Source: DASQFI01 sp963780895 (GTDB taxonomy: Bacteria > Acidobacteriota > Vicinamibacteria > Vicinamibacterales > SCN-69-37). Taken from it: DNA of 64,000 bases. The DNA lies in contig CAWAEG010000005.1 in the NCBI GenBank assembly GCA_963780895.1, positions 310,001-374,000 on the forward strand, in the 5' to 3' direction. Shown here piece by piece: positions 1 through 7,832 of the stretch; positions within the stretch are counted from its first letter, which is position 1; every line of letters starts with the position of its first letter. Both the position numbers and the translations under genes were made by a program. The notes below the pieces were generated by a model. That model saw only the letters and a list, made by a program, of their open reading frames with translations, was not told where the DNA came from and did not search any database.

Positions 1-814
1 CCTCGCGTCCGACGGCCTCGAACATCGCGCGCATGGCGCCTTCGACGATGCCGTAGACCAGCTCCTCGTTCGCGAAGGAGATCTCGACGTCGATCTGCGT
101 GAACTCGGGTTGGCGATCGGCGCGGAGATCCTCGTCGCGAAAGCAGCGCACGATCTGGACGTAGCGATCCATGCCCGCGATCATCAGGATCTGCTTGAAG
201 ATCTGCGGCGATTGCGGAAGCGCGAAGAACTCACCGGGATGCACCCGACTCGGCACCAGGTAATCGCGCGCGCCTTCGGGCGTCGATCGCGTCAGAATCG
301 GCGTCTCGATTTCGAGAAAGCCCTGCTCGTCGAAATACCGGCGGGCCGCCATCGTGACCCGGTGCCGCGTCACGAGATTCTCCTGCAGTCCGGGCCGCCG
401 CAGGTCCAGATAGCGGTAGCGCAGTCGCGTTTCTTCGGAAACGGGCGCGTCCTCGTTGATCGGAAACGGCGGCGTGCGCGCCTCGTTCAGAATTTCGAAC
501 GATTCCGCGACCACTTCGATCTCGCCCGTCGCGATCCTTGCATTGACCGCTTCGGACGCCCTGGGCTTCACCTGGCCCGTGACCGCGACGACGAACTCCG
601 GCCGCAACTTCTCCCAGGTGAATTTCGGGTTGTTACGCTCGGGGATGACCACCTGCGTCAGCCCGTGGCGATCGCGGACATCGAAGAACAGGACGCCGCC
701 CAAATCGCGAACGCGATGCACCCAGCCGAGCAACACGACGCGCTGACCGGCATTGGTGGGGCGAAGCTCGCCGCACGTATGGGTGCGATAGGTGAATGCT
801 GGTGTCGTGGACAT
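1..814 (-). CDS. aspS: Aspartyl-tRNA synthetase, N-terminal 271 residues (cut by window edge)
   Basis: Charges tRNA-Asp (or tRNA-Asp/Asn) with aspartate in the cytoplasm. The protein starts MSTTPAFTYRTHTCGELR at the ATG at 812-814 and has the N-terminal OB-fold anticodon-binding domain (GWVHRVRDLGG, FFDVRDRHG). It then enters the class II catalytic core, with QSPQIFKQ and motif 2 (FRDEDLRADRQPEFTQ) near the left edge. The C-terminal half lies outside the window. It follows hisS on the same strand after 14 bases, so the two synthetases are probably co-transcribed, a common bacterial arrangement. Seen: start, OB fold and motif 2. Inferred: the remaining length, usually about 590 residues. Confidence 0.95.
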   Translation of the reverse strand, partial: MSTTPAFTYRTHTCGELRPTNAGQRVVLLGWVHRVRDLGGVLFFDVRDRHGLTQVVIPERNNPKFTWEKLRPEFVVAVTGQVKPRASEAVNARIATGEIEVVAESFEILNEARTPPFPINEDAPVSEETRLRYRYLDLRRPGLQENLVTRHRVTMAARRYFDEQGFLEIETPILTRSTPEGARDYLVPSRVHPGEFFALPQSPQIFKQILMIAGMDRYVQIVRCFRDEDLRADRQPEFTQIDVEISFANEELVYGIVEGAMRAMFEAVGRE

Positions 815-828
815 GACCGAATCACGAA

Positions 829-2080
829 TCAAGCGAGAAGCGCCCGGGCCGCCTCGACGACGCCCGGGCGAGGCACGGCGCGCTGATCGCCGGTCCGCAT
901 GTCGCGCAGTGTGACTTCACCGCGCGCGAGCTCGTCGCCGCCGACGATGAGCGCGATGCGCGCCTGGAGCCGATCGGCGCGCTTCATCTGCGCCTTCATC
1001 CCGCGCGCCTCGAGCTCCATCTGCGCGGGCAGGCCCGCCTGCCGGAGCTCCCGCAACAATCGCAACGCCTCGGCGCGGCCGTCGTCGCCGATCGCGACGA
1101 CGAACGCGCGTGCAGGCGCGGCCGCTGGTACTGCCTTCGGGCAGGGCCAGGACCAGCCGCTCGAGCCCCGCGGCAAAACCGATACCCGTGCGATCCGGTC
1201 CGCCAAGATCTTTGACCAGCCCGTCGTAGCGGCCGCCGCCAAGGATCGCGTTCTGGGCGCCGAGCGTTTCGCCGAGCACTTCGAACGTCGTGCGGGTGTA
1301 GTAGTCGAGCCCGCGCACGAGCCGGTGCGAGATCCGCCAGGGAATGCCCCATGCATCCAGCTGCGCCTTGACGCCCGCGAAGTGCGTCGCGCACGGCTCG
1401 CAGAGGTAATCGACCGAGTGCGGCAGGCGATCGATGATCGGCTGATCGGCCTCGACCTTGCAGTCGTAGATGCGCAGCGGATTCGTCTTCGCCCGGCGCT
1501 GACAGTCCTGGCACAGCCGCGGCAGGTCGTCGCCGAGCGCGGCCAACAGCGCCTCCTGGAACTTCGGGCGGCACGCCGCGCAGCCGACGGAATTGATGAC
1601 GAGCTCCGCGCGCGCAATCCCCAGGTCCGCGACGAGGCTCCAGGCGAGATCGATGACCTCGGCGTCGATCGCCGGGTCGTTCTGCCCGAACACCTCGACG
1701 TTGAGCTGGTGAAACTGCCGGTAGCGCCCTTTCTGCGGCCGCTCGTGGCGGAACATCGGCCCCATGGTGAAGAGCTTGACGACCGGCAGCGCCTGCTCGA
1801 GCGCATGTTCGACGTAGGCGCGCACCATGCTCGGCGTCGCCTCGGGCCGGAGCGAGATCCGCTCGCCGCCCTTGTCGGTGAACGTGTACATCTCCTTCTG
1901 CACGATGTCCGTCGTTCCGCCGGTCCCTTTGACGAAGAGCTCCTCCCGCTCGATAACCGGGGTCCGGATCTCGACATAGCCGTAGCGCCCGCACAACTCG
2001 CGTGCGACGCGCTCGACGTATTGCCACTTCTCCACCTCACCCGGCAGGATGTCGTGGGTGCCCTTCACTGAAGAGATCAT
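829..2080 (-). CDS. hisS: Histidyl-tRNA synthetase with one apparent frameshift
   Basis: Charges tRNA-His. The N-terminal frame begins MISSVKGTHDILPGE at 2080 and runs through class II motif 2, the HisA motif (RGLDYYTRTTFEV) and GGGRYDGLV to LVLALPEGS. Near 1115-1140 the homology moves to another frame, which reads ARAFVVAIGDDGRAEALRLL through the C-terminal anticodon-binding domain (IALIVGGDELARGEV) to a stop at 829. The total of 1252 nt is 417 codons plus one base, the normal length for HisRS. The gene is essential and both halves are well preserved, so a single-base sequencing or assembly error is the simplest explanation. As written it would make a truncated protein with an unrelated Arg-rich tail. 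It lies directly upstream of aspS. Confidence 0.9.
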
Positions 2081-2082
2081 GT

Positions 2083-2334
2083 CAATCTGTAATCTGACAT
2101 CTTGAATCTGGAATCTGATCTGAAATCGGGGAATCGGGGAATCTGAAATCTATCTGGGATCTGAAATCTATCTGAAATCTGAAATCTGAAAACTATCTGA
2201 AATCCGAAATCCCCCGATTTCCGGATTCCGGCTTCGCAGATAGATTCCCAGATCGCCGGATAGATTCCAGATTCTCCGATTCCAGATTGCGGATGAAGAT
2301 CACCGATTCCCAGATTGCAGATTCCAGATGACAA
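2083..2334. repeat. Word-array repeat (AATCTGA type), inverted halves
   Basis: About 250 bases between the gamma-carbonic anhydrase and hisS consist of imperfect copies of a word like GAAATCTGAAATCTG. In the left half the word reads AATCTGA. In the right half it reads CAGATTCCAGATT, the inverse, so the whole can fold into one long imperfect hairpin. Base composition is far AT-richer than the neighbouring genes. No gene is visible. A second array with the same word lies at 52783-52890. Confidence 0.85.
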
Positions 2335-2337
2335 GTA

Positions 2338-2841
2338 TCACTCATAGTCCTTCTTGTAGCGGACGTAGTTCGCCGCGTACTCGAGAATCGAGGCCACGTC
2401 CTCGTCGGAGAGGGTCCGCCGCACCTTCGCGGGGCTGCCCATGACGAGCGACCGCGGAGGGATGACGGCGCCTTCGGTGACGAGCGATCCGGCGGCGACG
2501 ATCGAGTCTTCGCCGACGACCGCGCCGTTCAGGATCGTCGCGCCCATGCCAATCAGGACCCGATTTCCGATCGTGCAGCCGTGCACCACCGCCGCGTGTC
2601 CGATCGTCACATCATCGCCGATGCGCGTCGGGTGCGTCTCGTGCATCACGTGCACGACAGTGCCGTCCTGGATGTTCGACCGATCGCCGATACGGATGGT
2701 GTTGACGTCGCCGCGGACGACGGCGTTCATCCAGACGCTGCTGTCGGCGCCGATGTCGACGTCGCCGATGACCTGCGCACTCGCGTCGACGTACGCGGTC
2801 GGATGCACTACGGGCAGGCGGCCACGATACGGACGGAGCAT
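2338..2841 (-). CDS. Gamma-carbonic anhydrase family hexapeptide-repeat protein
   Basis: A 167-residue left-handed beta-helix protein with hexapeptide repeats throughout (VIGDVDIGADSSVW, IRIGDRSNIQDGTVVH, TRIGDDVTIGHAAVVHG, IGNRVLIGMGATI). The gamma-carbonic anhydrase metal-ligand pattern is visible: a His in TVVHVMH and two in GHAAVVHG. Families such as PaaY, CaiE and YrdA share this layout, so the reaction could be CO2 hydration or a thioesterase-type or transfer role; the sequence does not separate them. The start sits eight bases after a perfect TATAAT (2850-2855) with no Shine-Dalgarno. The C-terminus (YVRYKKDYE) is typical of the family. Confidence 0.88.
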   Translation of the reverse strand: MLRPYRGRLPVVHPTAYVDASAQVIGDVDIGADSSVWMNAVVRGDVNTIRIGDRSNIQDGTVVHVMHETHPTRIGDDVTIGHAAVVHGCTIGNRVLIGMGATILNGAVVGEDSIVAAGSLVTEGAVIPPRSLVMGSPAKVRRTLSDEDVASILEYAANYVRYKKDYE

Positions 2842-2849
2842 TCACAAGA

Positions 2850-2855
2850 ATTATA
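2850..2855 (-). promoter_or_regulatory. -10 box (TATAAT) eight bases before the start codon
   Basis: On the minus strand TATAAT is followed by eight bases and then the ATG at 2841. A transcript starting at the usual distance would begin at or just before the start codon, so the mRNA is likely leaderless. Confidence 0.55.
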
Positions 2856-2895
2856 GGCCGCGGAACGCTTCGCCGGCCCGCGGCCGGGACAGGCT

Positions 2896-2957
2896 CAGAG
2901 GCCCAAAGGCTCAAAGCCTCGGAGGCTTCCTCGCTTTCTGGCCTTTGAGCCTTCTCA
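2896..2957. repeat. Word-array repeat (GGCTCAAAG / CTTTGAGCC), inverted halves
   Basis: The left half holds GGCTCAGAGGCCCAAAGGC-type words and the right half the inverse (GGCCTTTGAGCCTT). It lies between the M20 amidohydrolase stop and the carbonic anhydrase promoter and could fold as a terminator-like hairpin for the amidohydrolase. The same word recurs at 5753-5780, 6965-7032 and 25680-25710. Confidence 0.7.
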
Positions 2958-2965
2958 AGTGCTTT

Positions 2966-4612
2966 TCACTTCCTCACCGTCGGGTACTGAATCCCCAGCT
3001 GCTCGAGCAGCGACTTGTAACGCGTCGGATCGAAATAGTACTTGCGCATCTGTTCGCGGTACTTCGCCATGATCTCGCGGTTGAGCTCGATGGCCGGCTG
3101 GTCCTGCGCGCGAATCAGCGGTTCGTACTTGACGGTTCGCGTCTGGACGTTGCGGAAGTAGTCCCACGACGCCTGAATCACTTCAGGCTTGAGCAGCAGA
3201 TCGACGAGCGTCATCGCCTGGACTTTGGCACCGGCCGTCACGCCTTTGTGCGCGAGCGGCGTGGCCATGGCGATGGCATCGGCCCAGTTGTGGCCGGGCA
3301 GGCCCGGAATGTTCGACGGGTACGCGAGCCTGACCGTCGGAACGTTCCAGGAGATGTCGCCGATGTCGTCGGAGCCGCCGCCGGTGTTCGTGGCTTGATC
3401 GACCGGTCCTTCCAGCTGGCCGAGCCGTGTGCTCAGCCCCTGTTCGTTGACACTCAGCTCTTTCTGAACGGCGCGGGCGAAGATCTGGTCCGCCTCGCTC
3501 CACTCGGGCATCCCGACCGTCTCGATGTTCGCCCACGTCACTTCCGCGACCGCGCGATTGAAGTGCCGCGGCCAGGCCGCGCCGAGGACGCGCGGCGGCA
3601 GCAGCGTCGTATCGGTCATTTGGGCGGCGGCCTGGGCGATGCGGTCGCCTATCGCCCACAGATCCTTGACGCCCTGGTAGGTCACCTCACGGAAGTAGTA
3701 CCAGACAGACGCCGTTGGCGGCACGACGTTCGGCTGGTCGCCGCCGTCTTTGATGACGTAATGGGATCGGTGCGAAAGCGGCAGGTGCTCGCGGCGGAAG
3801 TTCCAGCCGATGTTCATGAGCTCGACGGCGTCGAGCGCGCTTTTCCCGCGCCACGGCCCGCCGGCCGCGTGGGCGCTCTCCCCCTTGAAGTTGTACTGGA
3901 CCGAGACGAGGCCGGTGCCGCCGCCGTCTCCCCAGGACACCGACAAGTTGCGGCCGACGTGCGTGAAGAGCGCGACGTCGACGTCCTTGAAGAGACCCGC
4001 ACGGATGAAATACGCCTTGGTTCCGACCAGCTCCTCGGCGACGCCGGGCCAGATGCGGATCGTGCCGGGGATCTTCTCGCGCTCCATGATCTTCTTGAGA
4101 ACGATGGCCGCGGTGATGTTCACAACCTGCCCGGAGTTGTGCCCTTCGCCGTGGCCCGGCGCGCCCTCGACGAGGGGATCCCGGTAGGCCACGCCCGGCT
4201 TCTGCGACGACTGCGGAATGCCGTCGATGTCCGACCCGAGCGCGATCACGGGTTTGCCGTTGCCCCACGACGCCATGAAGGCGGTCGGAATGCCGGCGAC
4301 GCCCTCTTCGATCGTGAAGCCGTTCTTCTTGAGCAGCGCGATGAGATACCGCGACGTCTCGACTTCCTGGAACCCCAGCTCGCCGTAGCTGAAGATCTGA
4401 TCGACCATCTGGGCCGAGAACTCTTTCAGCGTGTCCACTTCGGTCGCGACTTCGGCCTTGAGCTGCGTGATCCGCGGCGTGTCGGCCGGCAAGTTCAACG
4501 GTGGCGGCGGCTCGCCGCCCCGGCCACCGCGGCCGCCGCGCCCCTGGGCGACGAGCGCCACACTCGCGAGAAGCGACAACACTACGGTCACTCGGAAGAT
4601 TCTCATCGTCAT
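2966..4612 (-). CDS. Secreted M20 family amidohydrolase (AbgB-like)
   Basis: A 548-residue metal-dependent amidohydrolase with an N-terminal signal peptide (MTMRIFRVTVVLSLLASVALVAQ), followed by a Gly/Arg-rich then proline-rich segment and the M20D fold. Candidate di-metal ligands are visible in ALGSDIDGIP, GHGEGHNSG, GVAEELVG and ALFTHVGRN, plus the dimerisation-domain His in GESAHAAGGPWRG. Family members remove acyl or p-aminobenzoyl groups from amino acids (AbgB, N-acyl-amino-acid amidohydrolases). Export suggests a role on external peptides or N-acyl amino acids; the substrate is unknown. A TATAAT at 4665-4670 and a GGAG just before the ATG support the start. moaA diverges from it. Confidence 0.85.
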   Translation of the reverse strand: MTMRIFRVTVVLSLLASVALVAQGRGGRGGRGGEPPPPLNLPADTPRITQLKAEVATEVDTLKEFSAQMVDQIFSYGELGFQEVETSRYLIALLKKNGFTIEEGVAGIPTAFMASWGNGKPVIALGSDIDGIPQSSQKPGVAYRDPLVEGAPGHGEGHNSGQVVNITAAIVLKKIMEREKIPGTIRIWPGVAEELVGTKAYFIRAGLFKDVDVALFTHVGRNLSVSWGDGGGTGLVSVQYNFKGESAHAAGGPWRGKSALDAVELMNIGWNFRREHLPLSHRSHYVIKDGGDQPNVVPPTASVWYYFREVTYQGVKDLWAIGDRIAQAAAQMTDTTLLPPRVLGAAWPRHFNRAVAEVTWANIETVGMPEWSEADQIFARAVQKELSVNEQGLSTRLGQLEGPVDQATNTGGGSDDIGDISWNVPTVRLAYPSNIPGLPGHNWADAIAMATPLAHKGVTAGAKVQAMTLVDLLLKPEVIQASWDYFRNVQTRTVKYEPLIRAQDQPAIELNREIMAKYREQMRKYYFDPTRYKSLLEQLGIQYPTVRK

Positions 4613-4632
4613 GCTCCTGCGTCAGGTGTAGG

Positions 4633-4650
4633 GGCGGGCTTCAGCCCGCC
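4633..4650. repeat. Short palindrome in the divergent M20/moaA promoter region
   Basis: GGCGGGCTTCAGCCCGCC is a perfect hairpin in the leader between the M20 promoter (-10 at 4665-4670, minus strand) and its start codon at 4612. It could be a REP-like unit or a 5' UTR structure. Confidence 0.6.
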
Positions 4651-4687
4651 TGCGACAGGACGCAATTATAGTCAGGCTCAGTGATGC

Positions 4688-4693
4688 CATAAT
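4688..4693 (+). promoter_or_regulatory. -10 box (CATAAT) eight bases before moaA
   Basis: CATAAT is followed by CGCGAGGG and the ATG at 4702. The GAGGG could act as a Shine-Dalgarno only if transcription starts further upstream; with this -10 the mRNA would be nearly leaderless. Confidence 0.45.
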
Positions 4694-4701
4694 CGCGAGG
4701 G

Positions 4702-5724
4702 ATGCCCGTCCTCGACACCCTCGGCCGGCCGCTCGGCAACCTGCGGATTTCGGTCACCGATCGCTGCAACCTCCGGTGCCACTACTGCATGCCGGAGGAC
4801 GAGTACGTCTGGCTGCCGCGCGCGGACATGCTGACGTTCGAGGAGATCGGGCAACTCGGCGAACTCTTCGCGGAAACGGGTCTCGATCGCATCCGCCTCA
4901 CCGGCGGCGAGCCGCTGCTCCGCCGGAACCTGCCGGAATTGGTCCGGCTGCTCGCCGACAAATCGTGGCTCCGTGACTTGAGCCTGACCACGAATGGCGT
5001 GTTGCTTGCGGACCATGCCGCAGATCTCAAGCGCGCCGGGCTCCACCGGATCACGGTGAGCCTCGACACCCTGCGCGGCGACCGGTTCCGCAAGCTCGCC
5101 CGCATCGACGCGCTGCCGGACGTGCTCGCCGGAATCGAAGCCGTGCGGACGGTCGGGTGGACCGGCTTGAAGATCGATACGGTCCTCACGCGCGGGGATA
5201 ACGACGACGAGATCGTGGATCTGCTGGAGTACGGCCGCGGCGTCAATGCCGAGGTGCGGTTCATCGAGTACATGGACGTCGGCGGCGCCACGAACTGGCG
5301 GCCGGACGCCGTCGTGTCACGGCGCGAGATTCTCGAACGGCTGACCGCGCACTACGGTCCGGTCACAGGCATCGACGAGAACTCGTCGGCGCCCGCGGCC
5401 CGCTTCCGCCTGCCCGACGGTCTGACATTCGGCATCATCTCGTCGACGACGCAGCCGTTCTGCCGGACATGCGACCGCGCTCGCCTGACCGCCGACGGCG
5501 TCCTGCTGCTCTGCCTGTACGCGCAGCACGGGACGGATCTCCGGCGCCCCCTCCGGGCCGGCGCGTCACGCGAGACGATGCTGAATCTGATCGAAGCGGT
5601 CTGGAAGGGACGAGCCGATCGCGGCGCGGAGGAACGCATCGGCGTGCGCCAGCGCGGCGCGTACATCCCGGTCAGCGTCCTGAAAAAGGACGCTCATTTG
5701 GAAATGCACACGAGAGGCGGCTGA
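4702..5724 (+). CDS. moaA: GTP 3',8-cyclase, molybdenum cofactor biosynthesis
   Basis: A 340-residue radical SAM enzyme that makes 3',8-cyclo-GTP from GTP, the first step of molybdopterin synthesis. The N-terminal cluster motif is C22-x3-C26-x2-C29 (TDRCNLRCHYC), followed by the SAM-binding LTGGEPLL. The C-terminal second 4Fe-4S cluster motif is FCRTCDRARLTADG with a further Cys in LLLCLY. The protein ends in the conserved Gly-Gly needed for activation. Length is normal. No other moa genes are nearby; the msrP gene at 12759-13730 encodes a molybdoenzyme that would need this cofactor. Confidence 0.96.
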   Translation: MPVLDTLGRPLGNLRISVTDRCNLRCHYCMPEDEYVWLPRADMLTFEEIGQLGELFAETGLDRIRLTGGEPLLRRNLPELVRLLADKSWLRDLSLTTNGVLLADHAADLKRAGLHRITVSLDTLRGDRFRKLARIDALPDVLAGIEAVRTVGWTGLKIDTVLTRGDNDDEIVDLLEYGRGVNAEVRFIEYMDVGGATNWRPDAVVSRREILERLTAHYGPVTGIDENSSAPAARFRLPDGLTFGIISSTTQPFCRTCDRARLTADGVLLLCLYAQHGTDLRRPLRAGASRETMLNLIEAVWKGRADRGAEERIGVRQRGAYIPVSVLKKDAHLEMHTRGG

Positions 5725-5752
5725 CAAGGACGGTCCTGACCCTGCCTCCAAG

Positions 5753-5780
5753 TCTTTGAGCCCTGAGCCTTTGAGCCTCA
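5753..5780. repeat. Word-array repeat (CTTTGAGCC type) at the end of the serine hydrolase gene
   Basis: TCTTTGAGCCCTGAGCC followed by TTTGAGCCTCA forms a short array that ends in the hydrolase stop codon (5778-5780, minus strand). A similar array in the same orientation lies just upstream of that gene. Confidence 0.6.
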
Positions 5781-6938
5781 GTTCTTGATCGCCTTGATGA
5801 CGTTGTCGACAAACGCGGGCCCGCCTTGCAGCCATCGCGTCACAACGACCAAATCGTTGTTCCAATCGATGTGGATGACGTTCGGACCGTTGCCATCGAA
5901 GGTGACGCGATTGGGTCGGTTCGTATTGAAGCCCCAGTTCATGAACCCGTAGGTCGGCCTCACGCCTGGCGTCCGAGCCATCTCGATCCACTTCTCGGTA
6001 ACAAGCTGCCGACTACCCCACTTGCCGTTATTGAGAAACAGGTAGCCGAAGCGCGCCATGTCCCAGGCGCTGATGAACATGCCGCCGCCGTGGTGGCCGC
6101 CGCCAGGGATCGACGGCATCTTCTTGCCGTCGATCGTGACGTACGCGTTTTCGTACGGCTCCCAGTGCCACGTGTTCGACGCGCCGATCGGGTCCATGAT
6201 CTCGCGCTTGAGGACCTGCGGCAGGGGTTCCTTGAAGAGGTAGAGCGTCGCGAGCCCGAGAACATTGACGCGCGTGTCGTTGTATTTGTAGGCCGTGCCA
6301 GGCTCACGAAGCTCGCGCTTCTCCCATTGATCGGGCGTCTGGCCCTGCGGCGGCCGATCGGCCCAATCGGGCTTGCCCCACAGCGTCCCCGACCAGTCGC
6401 TCGTCTGCCGCAGCAGGTGATCCCACGTGATCTTCGCGTTGTGCTCGCTCGTGAAGAGATCGACGCCCTCCGGCATGTAGGGGCCGACCTTGTCGTTCAG
6501 ATCCTTGATGAGCCCCTTCTCATAAGCCTCGCCGACAACGGTCGAAAGGAACGTCTTGGTGACGCTGAACGTCATGTCGGCCCGATCGATGTCCCCCGAC
6601 GACGCGACGGCATAGCCCTTGTAGATGACCAGCAGATTGGCGCCGGCACGCTCCTGCGTCGGCCCGATCAGATTGTTGTATGGCGCCTCGTTGCGGAACG
6701 TGTTGGGTATGTCGACGGAGAGATCTTTCGTTCTGGTGTTCTCCGTCGCGAGCGCCGCCTTGACCGCCTCATCGAGCAGCGCCTTATCCAGGCCCATCGC
6801 CGCGGGATCACGTTGTTCCCATGCGCCCGCCGGCGGAAAGTGCCTCGCGGTCGCCTGCTCGCGCGCAGAAACGAGAACACCGGTCGCCACGATGGCGGTG
6901 AGAGCAATCGTCGTAAGCCGTCGAATACGTGTCGTCAT
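5778..6938 (-). CDS. Secreted serine hydrolase of the beta-lactamase / class C family
   Basis: An exported serine hydrolase of about 386 residues. The chosen ATG (6936-6938) follows GGAGATGGCCAGC, a fair Shine-Dalgarno; an in-frame ATG eight codons upstream has none. A signal peptide (RRLTTIALTAIVATGVLVSA) precedes the mature part. The catalytic SxxK is in MTFSVTKTFLS and a YxN-like motif is in YKYNDTRVN; GGGHHGGGMF is the C-terminal KTG-equivalent region. Such proteins include esterases, D-amino acid peptidases and beta-lactam-binding proteins; the substrate cannot be told. The gene is flanked on both sides by the same kind of word array. Confidence 0.85.
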   Translation of the reverse strand: MTTRIRRLTTIALTAIVATGVLVSAREQATARHFPPAGAWEQRDPAAMGLDKALLDEAVKAALATENTRTKDLSVDIPNTFRNEAPYNNLIGPTQERAGANLLVIYKGYAVASSGDIDRADMTFSVTKTFLSTVVGEAYEKGLIKDLNDKVGPYMPEGVDLFTSEHNAKITWDHLLRQTSDWSGTLWGKPDWADRPPQGQTPDQWEKRELREPGTAYKYNDTRVNVLGLATLYLFKEPLPQVLKREIMDPIGASNTWHWEPYENAYVTIDGKKMPSIPGGGHHGGGMFISAWDMARFGYLFLNNGKWGSRQLVTEKWIEMARTPGVRPTYGFMNWGFNTNRPNRVTFDGNGPNVIHIDWNNDLVVVTRWLQGGPAFVDNVIKAIKN

Positions 6939-6964
6939 GCTGGCCATCTCCGAGCCGGGCACGT

Positions 6965-7032
6965 CTCTGGTCTTTTCAGGCTTTCAGACTTTTTGGCCTC
7001 TGAGCCTTCGAGTCCTGAGTCTTTGGGCCTTG
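6965..7032. repeat. Word-array repeat (CTTTGGGCC/CTTTTTGGCC type)
   Basis: Runs of words such as GGCTTTCAGACTTTTTGGCC and GAGTCTTTGGGCCTT lie just upstream of the serine hydrolase start, same orientation as the array at its 3' end. No gene is visible in the 300 bases 6939-7238 apart from this array and the hairpin at 7158-7194. Confidence 0.6.
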
Positions 7033-7157
7033 CTCCTGTCGGCGCTCCACGGTTTGTGCAGACGATACACCGGAACGGCCGTCGGCATCTGCCGTTCGAT
7101 CGAGATGAGCTGCCGGCGCTCCAGACGGTCCGCCGCATCCTGAATCCAAGTGAGAAG

Positions 7158-7194
7158 GCGTCTGTCCCTGATTGCCGAAGGCGGGACGGACCCC
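7158..7194. repeat. REP-like hairpin (GTCTGTCCC ... GGGACGGAC)
   Basis: Nine-base arms at 7160-7168 and 7183-7191 with one mismatch and a 14-base loop. The GTCTGTCCC/GGGACxGAC ends resemble REP-like elements found in many environmental bacteria. It lies in non-coding DNA downstream of the membrane-protein gene 7239-7832. Confidence 0.55.
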
Positions 7195-7238
7195 TGGCTG
7201 GTTCGCTGCCACCCACTGAACGGGTTGAGTCCGGACCG

Positions 7239-7832
7239 TCACGGCAAGAGCATGGCGATACCGGCGGCCGTCACGACCACGATCAGCGCGAACAGGACGC
7301 GCGTGGGGAACGATGACCGTCCCCCGACGAGGAGCACCCAATAGACGATGGCCGTTGCTGCCCCGGCGATCGCCGATGCCGCGGCGAGGCCCGCGAACGC
7401 GGACCACCGCAAGGTACCGTGCCACGGCAACGGCGCGCCCCACTGGAGCACGGATCGAACGTATGACCAGTCGCCGTATGTGAACTGTCCGAGAATGCCG
7501 GCTGCCAGGACCGCAAGCGGTGACAGGAGCCCGGCAATTGCACCGAGCCCGGCGAAGTCCGCGAGCCGTGTCCGGCCGTGATCGAGCGCCCAGAAGAGCG
7601 CGGGAAATCCGAAGACGACGACAAAGAGCACGGTCAGCGCCGTGGCGGAGCTCGGCGTTTCGAGATAGTGCGGCCTGCCCCACCGCACCGTCGCCGCGAC
7701 CATCGGCGCGATCACGAGGAGTGGAAGCATGCGCGTTGCGGTTGGAGCCATCGGCCGCGCCTCCGTTTCACTCGACGCTGGCTCGGGCACGTGCGACGTT
7801 GGCTGACTCACCGCCACGCGCGTGCGTGCCAT
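7239..7832 (-). CDS. Predicted membrane protein, unknown function
   Basis: About 197 residues when started at the ATG at 7830-7832, which has GGAAGG nine bases upstream. After a hydrophilic N-terminus of about 35 residues come roughly four membrane segments (MLPLLVIAPMVAATVRW, ALTVLFVVVFGFPALFWAL, LGAIAGLLSPLAVLAAGILG, and VLFALIVVVTAAGIAMLL at the C-terminus). No catalytic motif is seen. The start overlaps the end of the upstream gene by about 25 bases, so the two are probably co-translated, and both have a similar make-up (membrane segments, aromatic WALD / LSRGW motifs after helix 2). They may be diverged paralogues. Family not recognised. Confidence 0.6.
   Translation of the reverse strand: MARTRVAVSQPTSHVPEPASSETEARPMAPTATRMLPLLVIAPMVAATVRWGRPHYLETPSSATALTVLFVVVFGFPALFWALDHGRTRLADFAGLGAIAGLLSPLAVLAAGILGQFTYGDWSYVRSVLQWGAPLPWHGTLRWSAFAGLAAASAIAGAATAIVYWVLLVGGRSSFPTRVLFALIVVVTAAGIAMLLP

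Noticed and set aside
110..886. Long plus-strand open frames over the aspS/hisS region
   Set aside because: They are antisense shadows of clear synthetase genes in high-GC DNA; no motif is present.
2083..2334. The AATCTGA array as a CRISPR array
   Set aside because: Words are 7-13 bp, imperfect and without unique spacers, and half are inverted; no cas genes are present.
2077..2334. An 85-codon minus-strand frame through the AATCTGA array
   Set aside because: It is translated repeat (Phe-Gln-Ile-Ser runs) with no domain.
2441..4684. A 747-codon plus-strand frame across the carbonic anhydrase and M20 genes
   Set aside because: Covers two recognised minus-strand genes and the repeat between them; Arg/Asp/Val-rich antisense composition.
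4622..4700. A molybdenum-cofactor riboswitch before moaA
   Set aside because: The gap is under 90 bases, includes the divergent promoter, and the only structure is a short palindrome.
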